Shown: one piece after another, positions 1 to 4,970 of the stretch
Layout: each line of letters begins with the position of its first letter
Position numbering within the stretch: position 1 is the stretch's first letter
Assembly (NCBI GenBank): GCA_927910985.1
Contig: CAKMOP010000231.1
Span: 1 to 7,596 of the forward strand
Direction: 5' to 3'
Origin: an uncultured Porphyromonas sp.
GTDB taxonomy: Bacteria > Bacteroidota > Bacteroidia > Bacteroidales > Porphyromonadaceae
Length of the DNA: 7,596 nucleotides
Notes under the pieces: model-generated
The model's database searches: none
Told to the model about the DNA's origin: nothing
What the model saw: the letters and a program-made list of their open reading frames with translations, nothing else
Position numbers and translations under genes: made by a program

Positions 1-1939
1 TCAGGAAAGGGCATCCACCTCAGCGAGCCAAGCCGCCGAAGAGACATCACTGGGCATACGCCAATAGCCTCGTGGCGAGAGGCTCACAGCAGTCACCTTC
101 GGCCCATCAGGCATACAGTTACGCTTGTACTGCTGGGAGAAGAAGCGACGATAAAACTCGCGCAGCCAGCGCTTGATGACACGTGGAGTATACTTCTCAC
201 CGAAGGCTTGCTTAGCTAAGTAGAAGACCTTCTGCGGAGGGTAACCATAGCCCAAGAAGTGATAGAGGAAGAAGTCGTGCAGCTCATAAGGCCCGACCAA
301 GTCCTCCGTCTTCTGGTCGATCGCTCCTGCCGCATCCGTAGGCTTGAGCTCTGGAGAAATGGGGGTTGCAACTATAGAGCGTAGCACTTCGGAGAGCTCG
401 CCACCGAACTTCTCAATCTCAGCAAGACGCGAGACGACGATCTGAATAGCCGTCTTCGGAATACCCGCATTCACCGAGTACATCGACATATGATCGCCGT
501 TGAACGTGCACCAGCCTAAGGCCAGCTCAGACAAGTCTCCCGTCCCGATGACAGGAGCATTGTACTTATTCGCCAAGTCCATCAGGATCTGCGTACGCTC
601 ACGCGCCTGCGTATTCTCATAGACGACATCTTGGATGGCTGGGTCATGGCCTATGGCTGCGAAGTGCTGCATACAAGCCTCCTTAATATCTATGGTAAGC
701 GCAGTCACTCCGAGCAGCTGCATCAGCTGTAGGGCATTACTTTTCGTGTGGTCGCTCGTCCCTAAGCCAGGCATCGTCACGGCGATAATACCTTCGCGTG
801 GCAGTCCAAGGACATCAAAGGCCGCCACCGTCACTAAGAGAGCAAGCGTCGAATCCAGCCCACCTGAGATACCGAGGACAGCGTGGCGAGCTCCTACAAA
901 ACGCAGGCGCTGAGAGAGACCACAGACTTGTATATCGAACATCTCTTCGGCTCGTTCATCTCGCTTACGGCTCTCAGGCAAGAAGGGGTTCTGCTCGATC
1001 CGACGATCCACATCAAGCGACTCCTCGTGTGAACGTAGACGGAAAGGGATCTCCGTCAGTAGTCCGCGCTCCGTATGATCGACGACCGAATCGTTGAAGC
1101 TATTGGTCGTCATACGGTCGTTGTCGATACGCATCACATCGATATCGCTGATGATGAGACGCTCTTCGTAGGTGAAGCGTGACGTCTCCACAAGGAGCTT
1201 TCCGACCTCTGCGATAAAGGCCTTACCAGTGAAGACCGTATCGGTCGAGCTTTCTCCATACCCAGCCGAGGCATAGACATAGCCACAAAGGTTCTGCGAA
1301 GAAAGTCCACTGATCAGGTTACGCAAGTAGGTATTCTTCCCAGCCAGCTCATTACTTGCCGAGAGATTGAAGATGATCTGTGCTCCATAGAGCGAGAGGC
1401 GGGTCCCAGGTGTGTAGGGCGTCCACATATCTTCGCAGATCTCGATCCCGATGGCCAACTTCTCCGAGCGAAAGAGTAGGTTATGCCCAATAGGCACACG
1501 GAAGCGACCTATCCGGACGTGTGCCAACTTGAGGTCACGCGCAGCGGCGAACCAGCGAGCTTCTTGGAACTCACGGTAGTTCGGCAAATAGGTCTTCGGA
1601 ATAGCCCCAAGAATCTCCCCCTCCCTGCAGGACGACAGCAGCGTTGAAGAGGTGGGACTGCACCCGTATAGGCATCCCTACGATAATCAGCACCGAGGTA
1701 TGTGCCGTGCGCTCAGCCAGACGAAGGAGCGCAGCTTCGGCCTCATCGTTGAGGAAGGTGCGTAGAAAAAGGTCGCCACACGTATAGCCCGTGATGGAGA
1801 GCTCGGGGAAGGTAATAATCTCTACTCCCTTAGCATCAGCCTCTAATACCTGCGCTTCGATGCGCTCGACATTATACTCACAGTCTGCGACCCGCACGAA
1901 GGGGACGGCAGCTGCTACCTTGACAAATCCATACTTCAT
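1..1939 (-). CDS. nadE: Glutamine-dependent NAD+ synthetase, frameshifted as sequenced
   Basis: Catalyses the last step of NAD+ synthesis in the cytoplasm: nicotinate adenine dinucleotide + ATP + glutamine to NAD+. An N-terminal nitrilase-type glutaminase domain (about residues 1-290) releases ammonia for the C-terminal synthetase domain. After frame repair the protein is about 645 residues, normal for the two-domain form. The likely glutaminase triad is Glu46 (FPELSITGY), Lys115 (IPKTYLPNYREF) and Cys168 (GIEICEDMW). The ATP-pyrophosphatase loop SGGLDST is at about 358-364, followed by TGDLSELALGW. I chose the ATG at 1937-1939 because the protein then begins MKYGFVKVAAAVPFVRVADC, as family members do; the upstream in-frame extension runs through a hairpin. 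The frame breaks at a five-C run on the plus strand (1617-1621). Without the extra base, codons read LQGGEILGAIPKTYLPNYRE with no gap. Identity is very sure; whether the gene is functional depends on whether the indel is real. Confidence 0.95.
1617..1621 (-). other. Frameshift site in nadE (extra G in a G run)
   Basis: On the coding strand the text reads CAG GGA GGG GGA GAT. With four Gs instead of five in the run it becomes CAG GGA GGG GAG ATT CTT GGG, that is QGGEILG, which continues directly into the conserved PKTYLPNYRE segment. The first frame would otherwise run on to a premature stop at 1571-1573, and the second frame has no plausible start except a TTG at 1587. A homopolymer miscount is the simplest cause. 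Confidence 0.9.
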
Positions 1940-1957
1940 ATTACATTCATTATATAA

Positions 1958-2003
1958 AGACGATATGCGTGCAGCCCCAGCGAGTTGCACGCATCTATCG
2001 TCT
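1958..2003. repeat. Large inverted repeat in the marC-nadE gap (terminator or nadE leader)
   Basis: AGACGATA+TGCGTGCA (1958-1973) pairs with TGCACGCA (1986-1993) and TATCGTCT (1996-2003), giving 16 base pairs with a two-base bulge (1994-1995) and a 12-base loop (1974-1985). Read on the minus strand, it sits 18 bases before the nadE ATG and is followed by TTTATAT. It could be the terminator of marC or a structured nadE leader. The T tract is too short and broken for a confident intrinsic terminator. Confidence 0.6.
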
Positions 2004-2010
2004 ATAGGAT

Positions 2011-2027
2011 CTCCGTCTCAGACGGAG
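2011..2027. repeat. Compact hairpin just after marC
   Basis: CTCCGTC (2011-2017) and GACGGAG (2021-2027) form a perfect 7-bp stem with a three-base loop. It starts 13 bases past the marC stop codon in the direction of transcription. No T run follows, so it may protect the 3' end of the marC message or be a tail-less terminator working with the larger hairpin at 1958-2003. Confidence 0.5.
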
Positions 2028-2039
2028 GAGTGGTACATA

Positions 2040-2723
2040 CTATTGTCCGAGGGCGGCCACGCCGTGCTGCACCATAGCGATGACCTCAATCAGATTCTTT
2101 GCGATGAACTTCACTGAGATGGCCAGGAGGACCACGCCGAAGAACTTACGCAGGATATACACGCCATTCTTGCCGAGGATACGGTCTAAGATCGACACAT
2201 AGCGAAGGACTAAGTAGACGAGCACCATATTAAAGAAGATGCTCAGCGCAAGGTTGATCATCGCCATCCCAGCTGAGCGTAGGGTCAGGAGCGTCGTAAA
2301 GGAGGCTGCCCCAGCGAAAAGAGGGAAGACCAAGGGCACGAAGGTCGTATTATCCCCCGAGTCATCTTCGGACTTAAAGATCTCAATCCCGAAGATCATC
2401 TCCACGGCCATCACGAAGAGAACAATCCCCCCAGCGACACCAAAGGTCGATATATCTGCACCAAACGAGCCTAAGAGTGGCTCTCCTATAAGGAGGAAAG
2501 CCAGCAGGATGATCCCCGAATAGAGTCCTACCTGCATGGATTGATAGGTCTTCCCCTTCGACTTAAGCGATAGGATAATAGGGATAGCACCGATGATATC
2601 GATGGTAACGAAGAGTGTGAAGAACGACTTGTAGATCTGATTGAGACTGAAGAGCGAGAACTCCCGTCCTATCGCCGAAGCGATCTGACCGAAGTCGACT
2701 CCGAGAAGTGGTGTGGGCATCAT
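2040..2723 (-). CDS. MarC-family integral membrane protein
   Basis: Inner-membrane protein of the MarC (UPF0056) family, whose transport substrate is not established; the old link to multiple antibiotic resistance in Escherichia coli was not upheld. Family signatures in order, numbered from the chosen start: FVTIDIIGAIPII (about 38-50), FGVAGGIVLFVMAVEMIFG (94-112), FVPLVFPLFAGAASFTTLL (128-146) and FFGVVLLAISVKFIAKNL (194-211). About six membrane segments are expected, and the 227-residue length fits. The frame is open upstream to 2807, but that extension would translate a hairpin and run toward the tRNA, so I prefer the ATG pair at 2718-2723; either Met could serve. Family members often begin close to the FSLNQIYKSF segment (about 25-34), so about 25 extra residues at this start are slightly unusual. 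It stands alone between a tRNA and nadE. Confidence 0.88.
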   Translation of the reverse strand: MMPTPLLGVDFGQIASAIGREFSLFSLNQIYKSFFTLFVTIDIIGAIPIILSLKSKGKTYQSMQVGLYSGIILLAFLLIGEPLLGSFGADISTFGVAGGIVLFVMAVEMIFGIEIFKSEDDSGDNTTFVPLVFPLFAGAASFTTLLTLRSAGMAMINLALSIFFNMVLVYLVLRYVSILDRILGKNGVYILRKFFGVVLLAISVKFIAKNLIEVIAMVQHGVAALGQ

Positions 2724-2766
2724 TGCGTGAATGAGTTGAGTGCGTAGTGTATGTATTAAGTAGCGA

Positions 2767-2801
2767 GGGGATATCCTTCTCTTACGAAAGAAGGATACCC
2801 C
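2767..2801. repeat. Strong hairpin between tRNA-Gly and marC
   Basis: GGGG (2767-2770) pairs with CCCC (2798-2801) and TATCCTTCT (2772-2780) with AGAAGGATA (2789-2797), making 13 base pairs with one bulged A at 2771 and an 8-base loop. It lies 14 bases after the tRNA end and 44 bases before the marC start on the minus strand. Neither side carries a T run. It is a candidate tail-less terminator of the tRNA transcript or a boundary separating tRNA and marC expression. Confidence 0.55.
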
Positions 2802-2814
2802 CCTCACAATGGTG

Positions 2815-2887
2815 AGCGGTAGGCGAGGCTCGAACTCGTGACCCTCAGCTTGGGAAGCTGATGCTCTACCAACTGAGCTACTACCGC
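2815..2887 (-). tRNA. tRNA-Gly (anticodon CCC)
   Basis: The minus strand folds as a complete 73-base cloverleaf. The acceptor stem GCGGTAG/CTACCGC is a perfect 7 bp, and the D arm is GCTC-AGTTGGTA-GAGC. The anticodon stem is TCAGC/GCTGA with loop TTCCCAA, giving CCC at positions 34-36, and the T arm contains TTCGAGC. The discriminator base is T, as expected for bacterial tRNA-Gly. CCA is not encoded, so the end must be added enzymatically. One A-C mismatch closes the T stem. It reads GGG codons. Confidence 0.96.
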
Positions 2888-2896
2888 AGGGTTAAG

Positions 2897-2914
2897 ACCC
2901 CTCAAGGGGTTTTT
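2897..2914 (+). terminator. Hairpin with T run upstream of tRNA-Gly
   Basis: ACCCC (2897-2901), loop TCAA and GGGGT (2906-2910) are followed by a T stretch (to 2914) on the plus strand, so the shape is that of a plus-strand terminator, although no plus-strand gene feeds it. On the minus strand the same hairpin lies in the tRNA leader, between the -7 element and the tRNA 5' end. There the GGGGT arm could instead pair with the ACCC next to the tRNA. Confidence 0.4.
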
Positions 2915-2921
2915 CTTGTCG

Positions 2922-2929
2922 CAAAGATA
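2922..2929 (-). promoter_or_regulatory. Bacteroidota-type -7 element for tRNA-Gly
   Basis: The minus strand reads TATCTTTG, an exact match to the Bacteroidota -7 consensus TAnnTTTG. It lies 34 bases before the tRNA 5' end, allowing a short leader. A TTTG lies upstream at 2958-2961, but the 28-base gap is longer than the usual 19-21, so the -33 element is uncertain. Confidence 0.65.
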
Positions 2930-3010
2930 GGAAGAAGTTTTGATACTGCATAGGGTGCAAACAAGCCAGTGCACCTTGCTTCCCTGCCGACTTCTTCGCC
3001 AGAGCATCCC

Positions 3011-3093
3011 GCTCCTCCTTTGGAGAGCTGGTGTTCCTCCTTTGGAACACAAACTTTCCACGGGAAGGAAAGTCTGCTCTCCCAAGGAGGAGC
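3011..3093. repeat. Array of four tandem hairpins
   Basis: Four stem-loops of 18-21 bases follow one another with two-base spacers. Hairpin 1 (3011-3028) is GCT(C)CTCC-TTT-GGAGAGC. Hairpin 2 (3031-3050) is GTGTTCC-TCCTTT-GGAACAC. Hairpin 3 (3053-3073) is ACTTTCC-ACGGGAA-GGAAAGT. Hairpin 4 (3076-3093) is GCTCTCC-CAA-GGAG(G)AGC. Each has about 7 base pairs and TCC facing GGA at or near the loop, while the outer arms differ but stay complementary. Hairpins 1 and 2 share CCTCCTTTGGA. Confidence 0.8.
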
Positions 3094-3097
3094 GCCC

Positions 3098-3128
3098 GTC
3101 AAAGTCCTCTACATCGGACGACTTTGAC
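3098..3128. repeat. 9-bp perfect hairpin
   Basis: GTCAAAGTC (3098-3106) and GACTTTGAC (3120-3128) are perfect reverse complements around a 13-base loop. It starts four bases after the four-hairpin array. No T run is next to it on either strand, so its role as a terminator is uncertain. Confidence 0.6.
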
Positions 3129-3172
3129 CTACAGCATCTACCACTCCTCTAAGCGTGTCGTCTCAGGCAACA

Positions 3173-3205
3173 ATGCCGTAGCTACAGAATTAGTAGCTAC
3201 GGCAT
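3173..3205 (-). terminator. Candidate hmu operon terminator, 13-bp hairpin
   Basis: ATGCCGTAGCTAC (3173-3185) and GTAGCTACGGCAT (3193-3205) form a perfect 13-bp stem with a 7-base loop. This is the strongest perfect inverted repeat in the gap and lies 63 bases past the hmuV stop on the minus strand. The bases after it on that strand read TGTTGCC, only weakly T-rich, so a strict intrinsic terminator is not proven; it could also stabilise the 3' end. Confidence 0.55.
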
Positions 3206-3211
3206 CGCTAT

Positions 3212-3229
3212 TGATCGGAGCTTCGATCA
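3212..3229. repeat. Small hairpin after hmuV
   Basis: TGATCG (3212-3217) and CGATCA (3224-3229) form a 6-bp stem around a six-base loop, 39 bases past the hmuV stop codon. It comes directly before the 13-bp hairpin in the direction of transcription, and the two may act together. Confidence 0.4.
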
Positions 3230-3268
3230 CGCCTCTTCCGGCAAATCCTCAGAAGCGGAGTGACAGCA

Positions 3269-3634
3269 TCACTTGGAGCCAGCGGATACGGCCTCTTCGG
3301 GGACGTAGTAGACCTGACCATCCTCCATCTCGTAGGCGACCCCCACACGGCGACCGCGCGAAGAAGACTTATCCGTCTTCTCATCGGAGGGCGTATAGCG
3401 CTCGATCTTCCCTCCCTTCTTCGTGATGATCTCCATATTCTCCTTACCGGGGTTCTTCACCACGGAGAAGTCTTCCTGCGTGAAGACCTCGGTCATATTC
3501 ATATTCATCACCATCGCGACCATCAGCGAGACGGCGAAGACCATCGATACATCGAAGAGGTTGACAACTACGGTCAGCGGATCGGTATCTTCGCCCTGCA
3601 TCAGCTTGCTCGGGCGGCGTGATTTGCGTCCCAT
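3269..3634 (-). CDS. hmuV: HmuV-like DUF2149 membrane protein
   Basis: A 121-residue protein with a basic N-terminus (GRKSRRPSK), a single hydrophobic segment at about 21-44 holding an aspartate (LFDVSMVFAVSLMVA, Asp28), and a polar C-terminal part with KNPGKENMEIITKKGGK and DGQVYYVPEE. This fits DUF2149, the last gene of the Porphyromonas gingivalis hmu operon. One N-terminal helix with an Asp and an extracytoplasmic tail is the plan of ExbD/TolR, the partner of ExbB/TolQ; with HmuU next door, a matching partnership is inferred, not shown. The start ATG (3632-3634) is three bases past the hmuU stop, implying coupled translation. The family is fairly sure; the biochemical role is unknown. Confidence 0.82.
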   Translation of the reverse strand: MGRKSRRPSKLMQGEDTDPLTVVVNLFDVSMVFAVSLMVAMVMNMNMTEVFTQEDFSVVKNPGKENMEIITKKGGKIERYTPSDEKTDKSSSRGRRVGVAYEMEDGQVYYVPEEAVSAGSK

Positions 3635-3637
3635 AGG

Positions 3638-4237
3638 TTAGTTCGATTGGCGTACAAGGAGGAGCGAAGAGATATAGTCCAAGAGCGCGACATCCTTGGT
3701 GTACCAACGCTGCTTGTACTGAAGCGTCACCAGACCAGCCAAGCTAATCACCAGACCGACGACAGTGGTAGCAAAGACCACCTGCATATTATACGCCATC
3801 GCACCAATATCCCCCGAGGAAAGTCCGACAAGTGCAGGACTCATCGCAATGAGTGTACCGACAAGCCCGAGAGCAGGCCCGACCTTCGTCAGGAGCTTGG
3901 AAAGGGATAGATCCTTCTCGCAGACATTCTCGTAGCTACTGATGAGGTAGTTAGCATAGTCTTCGGTAAGCCCTTCGCGTGTGAGGAGTTCATCAAGGTG
4001 ATCAACGAAGGGTGAGCGGTTGGACTTCGGCATACGACTCGCCAGCTCAGAGAGGTTCTCTGCATTCAAGCTACGCACATCGCCCAAGAGCGCAGTCATC
4101 CGGCGACGCTGCATAAAGCTATTATAGAAGCCTCCGACGAGGATGAGCGAACGGATGAAAAGCAGAATAAGGAAGAGAATGTCTGGGATAAGTAGGCTAT
4201 TCGAGATGACGAAAAGCACCTTGGATATCTGATCCAT
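3638..4237 (-). CDS. hmuU: HmuU-like MotA/TolQ/ExbB proton-channel protein
   Basis: A 199-residue inner-membrane protein. A first hydrophobic stretch lies at about 7-38, then a charged cytoplasmic region (about 42-115, including a Glu/Asp/Lys-rich helix), then the paired channel helices KVGPALGLVGTLIAM (118-132) and VVFATTVVGLVISLAGLV (153-170). The GPALGLVGTLIAM...FATTVVGL pattern is the hallmark of the ExbB/TolQ/MotA family, which conducts protons to drive partner proteins. Position in the operon, between the polytopic HmuT and the DUF2149 protein, matches hmuU. What it energises here (receptor uptake, or the HmuS reaction) cannot be told from sequence. Start is the ATG at 4235-4237; no Shine-Dalgarno is visible, as is common in Bacteroidota. 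Confidence 0.88.
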   Translation of the reverse strand: MDQISKVLFVISNSLLIPDILFLILLFIRSLILVGGFYNSFMQRRRMTALLGDVRSLNAENLSELASRMPKSNRSPFVDHLDELLTREGLTEDYANYLISSYENVCEKDLSLSKLLTKVGPALGLVGTLIAMSPALVGLSSGDIGAMAYNMQVVFATTVVGLVISLAGLVTLQYKQRWYTKDVALLDYISSLLLVRQSN

Positions 4238-4252
4238 AAGTAGAGAGGTATG

Positions 4253-4936
4253 TTATTTGTGTGTGAGACGACGGCGGATACGAGGAGCGAAGTAGCCGAT
4301 GACAAAGCAGAAGAGACCAATGGAGAGCGTAAGCGCCAGCCCACGCCACTCGATGGGATGCTCTGTCGGAGCCATACGGATGGTCTCATCTACCGAAGCG
4401 ATGATACCAAGGATGAAGACGAAAAGCTCCACCAAGAAAAGGATCTCCAGACGAAGCTCTTCCTCGGGAAGTAGGAAGCGCAAGAGGAGCGTCAAGCCCA
4501 ACAAGAGCACCACTGTCCCGAAGGCCAGTAGCAGCGACACAACACCGAAGTCCACTCCAGGGAGAGCGAAGATGAGTGTCGACTGGAGATAGAAGAGGAC
4601 AGGGAAGATGAGCACTCCTGGATAGAGGTGCAGAAGGAAGGCTACCACCCTACCCCGTCGTCCCTTCGTGTGATGGAGGCGAGAGAAGGTATAGGCCACG
4701 ATGAGGGCTACATCCAGAGAGATGAAGATCGAGGCATACTCACGTAGCGAGCGATTAGCGATATAGGCAGCCAATCCCGTCTTCGTCTGCTCGATCGCAT
4801 AAGGATAGGTCAAGTAGACGAAGACGGCAGCCACGACGGCGAAGAGCGAAGGGACAAGCCAGCCCCGCTCAAAGGACAGGCGCAGCACAGAGGCTACGAT
4901 GACGAAGAGCAGGAGGATCTGAACAAGCAGTTCCAT
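4253..4936 (-). CDS. hmuT: HmuT-like polytopic membrane protein
   Basis: A very hydrophobic protein of 227 residues with about six to seven predicted membrane segments (roughly 1-20, 26-44, 66-84, 97-122, 130-154, 162-183 and 198-217) and a basic C-terminal tail (RIRRRLTHK). No catalytic motif is recognised. Segments that may matter are LREYASIFISLDVALIV and SVDETIRMAPTEHP. The name rests on position, directly between hmuS and hmuU, and on size and topology like the operon's fourth gene. Despite the symbol it does not resemble the periplasmic haem-binding HmuT of Yersinia. I prefer the ATG at 4934-4936 to the TTG one codon earlier. It begins 34 bases after hmuS and ends 15 bases before hmuU. 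Confidence 0.75.
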   Translation of the reverse strand: MELLVQILLLFVIVASVLRLSFERGWLVPSLFAVVAAVFVYLTYPYAIEQTKTGLAAYIANRSLREYASIFISLDVALIVAYTFSRLHHTKGRRGRVVAFLLHLYPGVLIFPVLFYLQSTLIFALPGVDFGVVSLLLAFGTVVLLLGLTLLLRFLLPEEELRLEILFLVELFVFILGIIASVDETIRMAPTEHPIEWRGLALTLSIGLFCFVIGYFAPRIRRRLTHK

Positions 4937-4970
4937 CAATCAAGCGGAGTAATCAGAAGACAGCAGTGGA

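Larger units (their letters stand above)
2888..3268. other. Gene-free stretch rich in hairpins
   Basis: No credible protein gene is present on either strand. Besides the tRNA promoter it holds at least eight inverted repeats: GGTGCA/TGCACC (2954-2975), four tandem hairpins (3011-3093), GTCAAAGTC/GACTTTGAC (3098-3128), a 13-bp stem (3173-3205) and TGATCG/CGATCA (3212-3229). It is the boundary between the end of the hmu operon and the tRNA, so one or more of these should end hmu transcription. The number of hairpins is more than termination needs. Confidence 0.75.

Noticed and set aside
2724..2807. N-terminal extension of the MarC protein to 255 residues
   Set aside because: The added 28 residues (MRGVSFFRKRRISPRYLIHT...) translate a perfect-looking hairpin and are unlike MarC N-termini; the ATG pair at 2718-2723 is more likely.
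2804..3085. Open minus-strand frame of 93 codons overlapping the tRNA
   Set aside because: Its C-terminal half is a translation of tRNA-Gly (AQLVEHQLPKL), and the rest runs through the hairpin array; it has no domain and no family likeness.
3011..3205. CRISPR array
   Set aside because: The repeats are short palindromes with two-base gaps and differing sequences; there are no unique spacers of regular length and no cas genes.
2940..3426. Plus-strand open frames of 70 and 131 codons in the hairpin-rich gap
   Set aside because: They read through inverted repeats and antisense into hmuV, are rich in Ser/Arg/Pro of the antisense type, and show no recognisable domain.
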